From Nocardioides aromaticivorans (GTDB lineage: Bacteria; Actinomycetota; Actinomycetes; Propionibacteriales; Nocardioidaceae), in contig NZ_JACBZM010000001.1 of the NCBI RefSeq assembly GCF_013408525.1, forward strand, positions 2,852,001 to 2,916,000: a DNA stretch of 64,000 bases, in the 5' to 3' direction. Position 1 is the stretch's first letter; each line of letters starts with the position of its first letter. A program made the translations under genes and the position numbers. The notes under the pieces are model-generated. The model was not told the DNA's origin. It saw only the letters and a program-made list of their open reading frames with translations, and searched no databases. Positions 57,787-64,000 of this stretch are shown here, piece after piece.

Positions 57787-59045
57787 GAGACCCTCCTGAT
57801 CCGACGGCGCTTCTGGTCCGGGGCCTCCACCGGCCACCCCATGGGTACGACGACCGGCGGCCGCGCGCGCAGCCGCTCCGCCAGCCGCTCGATCTCCACG
57901 CCGACGCGGGAGATCCCGGCGGGCAGGCCGGTCACGGCGACCCGCCACTCGTCGCCGTGCTGCTCGATCCGGTAGTCGCCGAGCTCGCCGGCGAGCGCCA
58001 CGGCGTGGCGCAGCGCGTCGGGCCAGACCGGCACGGCGCCTCCGTCGCCGGCCAGCGTCAGCACGTCGTCGGCGCGGCCGAGGACGGCGGCGATGCTGCG
58101 GCCCGGACGCCCGCACGGGCACGGACCCGGCGCGGCGAGGAGCACGTCGTCGAGGCGGTGCCGGACGACGAGCTGGGTGGTGCGGGTGAAGTCGGTGACG
58201 ACCGGGTGGAAGCGGCGGTGGTCGATCCACTCCGGCTCGATGTGCACGTGGCCCTCGTTGAGGTGCAGCCGCCCGGCTGGACAGCTGACGGCGAGCAGGC
58301 CCTCGGTGGCCTGGTAGATCTGCTCGACCGGCAGGCCGAACGACCCGCGGATGACGGCCTCGTCCTCGGGGTCGAGGGTCTCGGCGACGGAGATGACCTG
58401 GATCGGCCGCAGCCCGGCCGGCTTCGACGCAGCGATCCGGCGCAGCACGCTCGCCGGCGCGACGAGGACGTCGGTGCCGGGCAGGTCGGGCAGGTGGTCC
58501 TCGACCGGGACGGTCAGGTCGTGCCACGAGAACGCCACGCGTCGGCTGTCGAGGGTCTCGTAGAGATTGCTGTTGGCGCGGAGGAAGAGCGCGACCCGGA
58601 GCGGTCGCCGGGCGAGCACGCGCAGGGACGCGGGCGCCATCATCTGACCGAGCAGGATCCCTGCCCACAGGCGGCTCTCCTGCTCCGAGACGAGGAAGAC
58701 GCCGCGGGTGCCGGTGGTGCCGGACGACAGCCCGACGGTGACGCCGCCCGGCAGGGTGGCGGTGAAGTCGCGGGAGCGCTCGGCCGCCTCGGCGACGGCG
58801 AGCGCCTGCTCGAGGGTGATGCCGTAGCGGTTGAAGGCCGCGAAGTCGGCCAGCACGGTGCGCTTGTCGACCACCGGGAGGTCCCCCAGCGGTCGGCCGG
58901 CGAGGCCCGCGTAGAAGGACGCCCGGGGGAGGTCCTCGCGCAGGAACCGCTCGAGCGCACGGGCCCGCGCGGCGTCGTACACGCCGGGGAGGAGCCAGCG
59001 CTCGCGGGCGAACGAGGCGGCGACCGCCGCCTGGCTTCCGGGCAT
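57783..59045 (-). CDS. Adenylate-forming enzyme, F390 synthetase-related
   Basis: A 420-residue member of the CapK/PaaK/F390-synthetase branch of adenylate-forming enzymes. The phosphate loop is LSSGTTGTRGVF (106-117) and the second ATP motif is IYQATEGLL (243-251). CPCGRPGRSI near residue 345 could bind zinc, as in PaaK-like proteins. In a pathway context it could activate a carboxylate or, like OleC, convert a beta-hydroxy acid to a beta-lactone. The start ATG 59045 is 4 bases past the metallo-hydrolase stop. Confidence 0.85.
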   Translation of the reverse strand: MPGSQAAVAASFARERWLLPGVYDAARARALERFLREDLPRASFYAGLAGRPLGDLPVVDKRTVLADFAAFNRYGITLEQALAVAEAAERSRDFTATLPGGVTVGLSSGTTGTRGVFLVSEQESRLWAGILLGQMMAPASLRVLARRPLRVALFLRANSNLYETLDSRRVAFSWHDLTVPVEDHLPDLPGTDVLVAPASVLRRIAASKPAGLRPIQVISVAETLDPEDEAVIRGSFGLPVEQIYQATEGLLAVSCPAGRLHLNEGHVHIEPEWIDHRRFHPVVTDFTRTTQLVVRHRLDDVLLAAPGPCPCGRPGRSIAAVLGRADDVLTLAGDGGAVPVWPDALRHAVALAGELGDYRIEQHGDEWRVAVTGLPAGISRVGVEIERLAERLRARPPVVVPMGWPVEAPDQKRRRIRRVS

Positions 59046-59049
59046 CGGC

Positions 59050-59910
59050 TCAGGCCCCGGCGGTTCCGGTGGCGCCCGCGGTCCACGCCGCGTGGCCCTC
59101 CGGGCAGTGCGCCGGCAGTACGAGCAGGCCGGGGTTGGCGGCGTCGAGCTCGTGCAGCACCCCGAGCGTGCGGACGGTGCTGGGCCAGTCGTGCATGACC
59201 CCCTTCGCCAGCCGCGACGGCGGCTTGAGGTCGCGGAAGGAGCGCGTCGTCCACGCGGCGTCGCCGACCAGCAGCACCTGCCGGCCGCCGGAGGTGAAGA
59301 GCAGGCCGAGGTGGCCGGGCATGTGGCCCGGCAGGTCCACGGCGAGCAGGCTGCGGTCGCCGAGCAGGTCCCAGGTCTGCAGCCCAGCGACGGCGAGTGA
59401 CGGGAACCCGTCGACCGGGTCGAGCCGGTCGCGCAGGTCGTCGGGCAGCAGCGCCGGCAGGATCGCGTGCCGGGTGGCATTGAACCCGCGCAGCGACAGC
59501 GCGTGCTCGGCGCCGGAGGCACCGGCGATGATCCGCGCCCGCGGGTGGTCGAGGAGACCGCCGACGTGGTCGCCGTGGAAGTGCGAGACCACGATCCGGC
59601 GTACGTCGACCGGGTCGACGTCGAGCGCCGCGAGCTGGCGCGGCAGGTGCTCCTCGTCGGGCAGGCTCACCGGCAGGGTGGTGCGGTAGAGCAGCTCGGG
59701 CAGCCGCCGGGTCGCGTCGAAGAAGTGCTGCGAGTAGCCGGTGTCGAAGAGCGTCCAGCCGTGGCTCGGGTGGTGCAGCGCACCGACGTACGACGGGAAC
59801 TCGACCGGCCGCAGCCGCCCGCCCTGCCGCGCCAGCGCCTCGGGACCCTTGCAGTGGCCCACGCGGAGCCAGTGGAAGGTGACCTCGGGCTGCTCGATCG
59901 TCAGTAGCAC
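59050..59910 (-). CDS. Metallo-beta-lactamase-fold hydrolase
   Basis: A 286-residue metallo-hydrolase with the zinc motif SHFHGDHVGG (His110, His112, Asp114, His115). Further ligands are in LPGHMPGHL, VGDAAW and the C-terminal PAHCPEG. Such enzymes act on lactones, thioesters and glutathione conjugates. Its position directly after the condensing enzyme suggests a thioesterase or lactonase role. The start is GTG 59910, overlapping the KAS III stop by 10 bases. Confidence 0.9.
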   Translation of the reverse strand: MLLTIEQPEVTFHWLRVGHCKGPEALARQGGRLRPVEFPSYVGALHHPSHGWTLFDTGYSQHFFDATRRLPELLYRTTLPVSLPDEEHLPRQLAALDVDPVDVRRIVVSHFHGDHVGGLLDHPRARIIAGASGAEHALSLRGFNATRHAILPALLPDDLRDRLDPVDGFPSLAVAGLQTWDLLGDRSLLAVDLPGHMPGHLGLLFTSGGRQVLLVGDAAWTTRSFRDLKPPSRLAKGVMHDWPSTVRTLGVLHELDAANPGLLVLPAHCPEGHAAWTAGATGTAGA

Positions 59911-60905
59911 AGCACCATCCCGCCCAGGCTGATCCCGGCGCCGGTGCCGAGCAGGAGTGTGTGGTCGCCGCGCTGCAGGCGACCGCTCTCGATCGCGGTG
60001 TGCAGCGCCGTCGGCAGCGAGGCGCCGACCTGGTTGCCGTGGTCGGCGTAGATGTCGACCAGCCGGTCGCCGACTCCGAACTGCTGGCGCACCCAGTCGA
60101 GACCGTGGTGGCTCGCCTGGTGGGGTACGACGACCGGGAGCTCGTCCATCGTCACGCCCGCCTCGGCGAGCAGGCCCGCCACGAACGGCGGCAGGTGGCG
60201 GAAGGCCAGCCGGAACACGGCGCCGCCGTCCATCCGGAAGCGGCCCCAGTCGGCGTACTCGCCCTCGACCCGGTCGGGGGCGTAGCGCGAGCCGCCACCG
60301 CGGATCTCGCACGTGTGCGCGCCCTCGCTGTAGGTCTCGAAGCCCGACGACAGCACGGCCGACCCGGTCTCGCCGGCGGGACCGACGACCGCCGCGGCGG
60401 CTCCGTCGCCGAAGATCCCGGACGCGCCGAGGTCGTCCCAGTCCAGGCCGACCGAGGCGAGGTCGGAGGACACGATGAGGATCCGCTCGTGGCGCCCGGC
60501 GTCGACGAGGGTCGCCGCGAGGTCCAGGGCGACGAGGAAGCTCATGCAGCTGGCGTTGACGTCCCACGCGGGGATCGGCCGCCCCGGCGCGAGCTGCTCG
60601 TGCATCAGCGACGCGTTGCAGGGCAGCGGCTGGTCGGGCGTCGCGCTGGCGCCGATGATCACGTCCACGTCGTCGAGGTCGACCCCGGCGGCCGCGAGGG
60701 CCTTGCGGGCGGCACGAGCGCCCAGCTCGGCGGCGGAGCCGCGCTCGACGTACCGCACCCGGACGCCGGTCCGCGCCTCGACCGTGCCGGCGGGGAGGCC
60801 GAGGCGCTCGTCGAGCTCGGCGCTGGTGAGCGCCTCGTCCGGCAGCGCGGCGCCGGTGCCGAGGATGCGGAGTGCGCGCTTCTCCCGAGATGACTGCGCT
60901 GGCAC
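59901..60905 (-). CDS. KAS III-like condensing enzyme (FabH/OleA type)
   Basis: First gene of the operon. A 334-residue thiolase-fold enzyme with the Cys-His-Asn triad of KAS III: Cys120 in NASCMSF, His262 in VVPHQAS, Asn291 in DHGNQVGAS. It joins two acyl units, as FabH does (acetyl-CoA plus malonyl-ACP) or OleA does (two fatty acyl-CoAs). Context favours a secondary pathway over fatty acid synthesis. I start at GTG 60905, after AAGGGGGACCC; extending to 60971 would run into the palindromic repeat at 60964. Confidence 0.9.
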   Translation of the reverse strand: MPAQSSREKRALRILGTGAALPDEALTSAELDERLGLPAGTVEARTGVRVRYVERGSAAELGARAARKALAAAGVDLDDVDVIIGASATPDQPLPCNASLMHEQLAPGRPIPAWDVNASCMSFLVALDLAATLVDAGRHERILIVSSDLASVGLDWDDLGASGIFGDGAAAAVVGPAGETGSAVLSSGFETYSEGAHTCEIRGGGSRYAPDRVEGEYADWGRFRMDGGAVFRLAFRHLPPFVAGLLAEAGVTMDELPVVVPHQASHHGLDWVRQQFGVGDRLVDIYADHGNQVGASLPTALHTAIESGRLQRGDHTLLLGTGAGISLGGMVLCY

Positions 60906-60963
60906 CGGGTCCCCCTTCGTCGTGGTGACTCGGAGGATAACCGGCGTGCGTGGCGGTCCCGTG

Positions 60964-61074
60964 AGTTTCACCGGCCGGCCGGTGAAACTGGCGTCCTTGG
61001 ACGACGAAACTCATGCCTGGACGATGAAACTTCGTCGTCCAACCATGAGTTTCACCGGCCGGCCGGTGAAACTC
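60964..61074. repeat. 111-bp nested palindromic element, copy 2
   Basis: It has the same structure as copy 1 (37841-37951). It has a perfect 26-bp palindrome at 60964-60989 (AGTTTCACCGGCC and complement), a nested hairpin at 61006-61053 and a perfect 28-bp palindrome at 61047-61074. Six positions differ from copy 1; two are a compensatory pair in the first palindrome (A/T to T/A), so both copies stay perfect. A single C-to-T change in the inner hairpin would leave a G-U pair in plus-strand RNA. It lies between two minus-strand genes. Confidence 0.95.
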
Positions 61075-61092
61075 CCACCACCCGGATCCGCA

Positions 61093-62031
61093 TCAACGAT
61101 CGGCGTCGTCCAGCGCCTGCTTCGTGAGCTGGCGGCCCAGCTCGACCAGCTCCTCGGCCCGGTGGAAGTCGAGCGTGCGGGCGGCGCCGAGCGGCACGGT
61201 GACCAGCACGTCGGGCGGCAGCGCGGCCAGCCGGTAGCGCGTGATCAGGCTCTGCATCGCGTCGAACGACAGCGACACCACCTCGGAGGTGCGCACGTCC
61301 GGGCGTACGTCGACCTCCGGGCCCACCTCGGCGGGCGCCTCCACCGCCCCGATCGGTACGACGTCCGCGAGATCGTCCACGGCAGCGAGCGCCTCGCCGC
61401 GGCGGAACCGGCGGCGCAGGTCGGCCGCCCACTCGGCTCGTCGTACGGAGAAGCCCCGGGCGGGCGAGGAGGGCTCGTTGGGCTCACGGGGGCCCTGCAG
61501 GGAGACGGCGAGCGTGAAGTCGGCGGCCGCGGCGGCGGTCGGGTCGAGCGGCAGGGGGTTGAGCAGGCCGCCGTCGACGAGGATCCGGCCGTCGACGACG
61601 GCGGGCGTGAACAGGCCCGGGATCGCGATCGAGGCGCGGATCGCCGGCAGCAGCGGGCCGCGCTGGAACCACACCTCGCGCCGGGCGGCGAGGTCGGTCG
61701 CCACGGCGGTGTAGGGGATCGGGAGGTCCTCGATCATCACGTCGCCGACGAGCTCGTCGAGGGCCGCCATCAGCCGCTCGGCCGTCGCTGCGCCGCCGCC
61801 CGCCCACGTCGGGTCGGCCAGGCGCAGCACCCGGCGGCTGGTCAGGGTGGAGGCCCAGTCGGCGAACTCCCGGTCCTTGCCGGCCGCGACCAGGCCGCCG
61901 ACGACGGCACCCATCGACGTACCGGAGACGGCCACGATCTCGTGGCCGCGCGAGCGGAGCTCCTCGACCGCACCGAGGTGCGCGTAGCCGCGAGCGCCTC
62001 CGGAGCCGAGGACGAGTGCGACGCGGGCCAT
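61093..62031 (-). CDS. Patatin-like phospholipase (RssA/YlbK type)
   Basis: A 312-residue patatin-family hydrolase with the Ser-Asp dyad: oxyanion loop GSGGARGYAHLG (9-20), nucleophile Ser39 in GTSMG, and Asp152 in VDGGLLNP. These enzymes cleave acyl esters in membrane lipids. The start ATG 62031 gives the usual family length. It is followed on the same strand, after the repeat element, by the condensing-enzyme operon; a link to it is possible but unproven. Confidence 0.92.
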   Translation of the reverse strand: MARVALVLGSGGARGYAHLGAVEELRSRGHEIVAVSGTSMGAVVGGLVAAGKDREFADWASTLTSRRVLRLADPTWAGGGAATAERLMAALDELVGDVMIEDLPIPYTAVATDLAARREVWFQRGPLLPAIRASIAIPGLFTPAVVDGRILVDGGLLNPLPLDPTAAAAADFTLAVSLQGPREPNEPSSPARGFSVRRAEWAADLRRRFRRGEALAAVDDLADVVPIGAVEAPAEVGPEVDVRPDVRTSEVVSLSFDAMQSLITRYRLAALPPDVLVTVPLGAARTLDFHRAEELVELGRQLTKQALDDADR

Positions 62032-62096
62032 GGCTCCATTGTCCGGGGTCGGTGGTCCGCGCCCCAGCCCCCACGGGCGTGACGGTGGACATAATG

Positions 62097-62163
62097 CTCG
62101 TCGTACCGGACCCATTGGCTGTGAATCTGGGGGATTTGCAGCCAATGGGTCCGGTACGACGAG
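62097..62163. repeat. Perfect 25-bp inverted repeat in a divergent promoter region
   Basis: Left arm 62097-62121 (CTCGTCGTACCGGACCCATT and five more bases) is exactly complementary to right arm 62139-62163. The 17-base loop itself can pair further (GAATC with GATTT). It lies between the divergent patatin and TetR genes, 66 bases from the patatin start. It is much longer than a usual operator. Confidence 0.97.
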
Positions 62164-62226
62164 GTCGTGGTTGAGCTGAGCCGACCCACCAGACCAATGC
62201 GCGGACCCTCGGACGAATAAGCAGTT

Positions 62227-62246
62227 GTGAGTGAGTGCTCACTCAC
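62227..62246. promoter_or_regulatory. TetR operator
   Basis: GTGAGTGAG-TG-CTCACTCAC: perfect 9-bp arms with a 2-base centre, 14 bases before the TetR start codon. Sites with GAGTGAG/CTCACTC symmetry are typical for TetR repressors controlling their own gene and an adjoining exporter. Confidence 0.85.
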
Positions 62247-62260
62247 TTACAGTGGCAGGC

Positions 62261-62869
62261 ATGCCACCTCGTGCCGCGCCGCTCTCCCCGGAGGACCGCC
62301 GGGAGGCGCTGATCCGCGCCACCCGGCCACTGCTGTACGAGCACGGCACGCGGGTGACGACCAAGCTGATCGCCGAGGCGGCCGGGGTGGCCGAGGGCAC
62401 GATCTTCCGGGTCTTCGACTCCAAGGACGACCTGGTCGACGCGACGATCGCCCGCTGCTTCGAGCCCGGTGACGTGCTGACCCGGCTCGACGAGATCGAC
62501 CTCTCGCTGCCCCTTCGCGACCGGATGCTCGCGATGACCTCGATCCTCCAGCAGCGCTTCCTCGCCATCTTCGAGCTGATGCGGGCGATCGGGGCGGTCG
62601 GCCCGCCGCGGCACCTGCACGACCGGCCCGAGATCGCCGACGGCCTCGAGGAGGTACGACGCCGGCTGCTCGCGCTGATCGAGCCGGACGCCGACCGCCT
62701 CACCATGCCGCCCGCCCAGGTGCTGCACGTGTGGCGCCTGCTGACCTTCGCCGGCTCCCACCGGGAGATCGCCGACAACGACCTGCTCACCCCCGCCCAG
62801 ATCGTCGACACCGTCCTGCACGGTGTCGAGAAGACGGTCGAGAAGGGCACCGAGAGGAGCGCCCCCTGA
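62261..62869 (+). CDS. TetR-family transcriptional regulator
   Basis: A 202-residue repressor with an N-terminal helix-turn-helix (VTTKLIAEAAGVAEGTIFRV at about residues 30-49, then FDSKDDL) and a helical ligand-binding domain. ATG 62261 is placed just downstream of its operator. Its stop overlaps the ABC gene start (TGATG), so it is the first gene of an operon with the exporter it most likely controls. Induction by an exported drug or lipid is the expected logic. Confidence 0.93.
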   Translation: MPPRAAPLSPEDRREALIRATRPLLYEHGTRVTTKLIAEAAGVAEGTIFRVFDSKDDLVDATIARCFEPGDVLTRLDEIDLSLPLRDRMLAMTSILQQRFLAIFELMRAIGAVGPPRHLHDRPEIADGLEEVRRRLLALIEPDADRLTMPPAQVLHVWRLLTFAGSHREIADNDLLTPAQIVDTVLHGVEKTVEKGTERSAP

Positions 62870-64000
62870 TGCTCGTCCGACTCCTGCGCACCCACCTCGC
62901 GCCGTACCGCGGCTGGCTCACAGCCATCGTCGTCCTGCAGTTCACCTCGACGGTCGCGATGCTCTACCTGCCCCACCTCAACGCCGACATCATCGACAAG
63001 GGCATCGCCCGCGGCGACAACGGCTACGTGCTGAGGATCGGCGCGATCATGCTCGCCATCTCGCTGGTCCAGGCGGCCTGCTCGATGACGTCCGCATGGT
63101 TCGGCGGCCAGGCCGCGATGGCCTTCGGCCGCGACGTCCGCAAGCGGATCTTCGGGCGGATCGGCAGCTTCTCCGCCCGCGAGGTCTCGACCTTCGGCGC
63201 CCCGTCGCTGATCACCCGCGCCACCAACGACGTCCAGCAGGTGCAGATGCTGGCGATGATGACCTGCCTGATGGCCGTGACCATCCCGATCATGATGGTC
63301 GGCGGCGTGATCATGGCGATGCGCGAGGACTTCGGCCTCTCCTGGCTGGTGGTCTCCGTCGTACCCGTCCTCTTCCTGTGCATCGGCCTCGTCGTCTCGC
63401 AGATGGTGCCGGCGTTCCGCTCGGTCCAGGAGCGCCTCGACGACGTCAACCGGATCCTGCGCGAGCAGATCACCGGCATCCGCGTGGTCCGCGCGTTCGT
63501 GCGCGAGCCCTACGAGACCAAGCGCTTCGACGACGCCAACGGCGACCTGACCGCGGTCTCGCTGCGCGCGGGCCGCTGGATGGCGCTGATGTTCCCGCTG
63601 GTCATGGGCGTGTCCAACGTCGCGAGCGTGGGCGTGATCTGGTTCGGCGGCCACCGCGTCGACAGCGGGCAGATGGAGGTGGGTGCGCTGACGGCGTTCC
63701 TGTCCTACCTGATGCAGATCCTGATGTCGGTGATGATGGGCACCTTCATGCTGATGATGGTGCCGCGTGCCGCGGTCAGCGCCGACCGGATCAGCGAGGT
63801 GCTCGCGACCGACACCAGCGTCGTACGACCGAGGGAACCGGTCACCGAGGTCCACGTCGCCGGCCACCTCGACCTCGAGGGCGTCGGCCTGACCTACCCC
63901 GGCGCCGAGGCTCCGGTGCTGTCGGGCGTCAGCTTCTCGGCCCGCCCGGGACAGACGGTCGCGCTGATCGGGTCGACCGGCGCCGGCAAGACCACCCTGG
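62869..64000 (+). CDS. ABC exporter (membrane + ATPase fusion), N-terminal part, cut by window end
   Basis: A partial gene whose reading frame is open to the last base (377 codons visible). It begins MLVRLLRTHLAPYRGWLTAI and has six membrane helices typical of a type I exporter (about residues 17-310), with the coupling segment EQITGIRVVRAFVREPYE. It reaches the ATPase domain start (LDLEGVGLTYPGAEAPVLSG) and Walker A GSTGAGKT at 368-375. A second half-transporter gene would be expected just beyond the window. It is coupled to the TetR gene by TGATG and should be under its control. Confidence 0.93.
   Translation, partial: MLVRLLRTHLAPYRGWLTAIVVLQFTSTVAMLYLPHLNADIIDKGIARGDNGYVLRIGAIMLAISLVQAACSMTSAWFGGQAAMAFGRDVRKRIFGRIGSFSAREVSTFGAPSLITRATNDVQQVQMLAMMTCLMAVTIPIMMVGGVIMAMREDFGLSWLVVSVVPVLFLCIGLVVSQMVPAFRSVQERLDDVNRILREQITGIRVVRAFVREPYETKRFDDANGDLTAVSLRAGRWMALMFPLVMGVSNVASVGVIWFGGHRVDSGQMEVGALTAFLSYLMQILMSVMMGTFMLMMVPRAAVSADRISEVLATDTSVVRPREPVTEVHVAGHLDLEGVGLTYPGAEAPVLSGVSFSARPGQTVALIGSTGAGKTTL

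Noticed and set aside
60906..60971. Start of the KAS III gene at GTG 60971
   Set aside because: The extra 22 residues would be encoded partly by the palindromic repeat; GTG 60905 has a good ribosome-binding site and fits the family's N terminus.

Overview
The window is about 71-72% GC by eye, has dense genes with many GTG starts and 4-bp ATGA/GTGA overlaps, and carries the actinobacterial secE-nusG-rplKA / rplJL / rpoBC backbone with a complete mce lipid-import operon. This fits a Nocardioides-like actinobacterium (family Nocardioidaceae). That placement is an inference from gene content and style; no rRNA gene is present to confirm it.

Layout. 1-6240: protein export, transcription-elongation and ribosomal genes (secE, nusG, rplK, rplA, rplJ, rplL), interrupted by a DUF4232 lipoprotein and an aspartate-type aminotransferase. 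6241-18017: a ten-gene mce operon (ATPase, two YrbE/MlaE permeases, six Mce proteins, one Mce-associated membrane protein), followed by a second, unusual Mce-associated protein with a J-domain-like N terminus. 18018-25782: rpoB and rpoC with promoter and terminator. 25783-37809: housekeeping and secreted-protein genes, including a geranylgeranyl-reductase-family flavoprotein, a tandem Nudix protein, an iron alcohol dehydrogenase, an SGNH hydrolase, a methyltransferase, topoisomerase IB and a macrodomain protein. 37968-52274: serC, an ABC transporter with a divergent two-component system, and three regulator/target pairs (MocR with a flavin-binding protein, GntR with an MFS exporter, LysR with an EamA transporter), then citrate synthase and pdxH. 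52226-60905: an acidic membrane protein with a kinase-like relic, then a tightly overlapped seven-gene biosynthetic operon. 61093-64000: a patatin-like protein, a TetR regulator with a clear operator, and the start of an ABC exporter cut by the window end.

Two things stand out. First, the seven-gene operon at 53812-60905 joins a KAS-III-like condensing enzyme, a metallo-beta-lactamase-fold hydrolase, an AMP-forming ligase-like enzyme, an extended SDR, a possible alpha/beta hydrolase and two different glycosyltransferases. It resembles an OleA/OleC/OleD-type head-to-head acyl condensation pathway with glycosylation added; the product is unknown to me. Second, seven intergenic spots hold long nested palindromes, several of them built from 20-22 bp units in direct and inverted order. 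Two spots carry near-identical 111-bp copies whose differences include a compensatory pair that keeps a palindrome perfect. Every convergent gene junction in the window with more than 30 bp of space contains one of these elements.

Protein starts were chosen by ribosome-binding site, overlap with the previous stop and family alignment from memory. No database search was possible, so family names are recognitions rather than measured hits.
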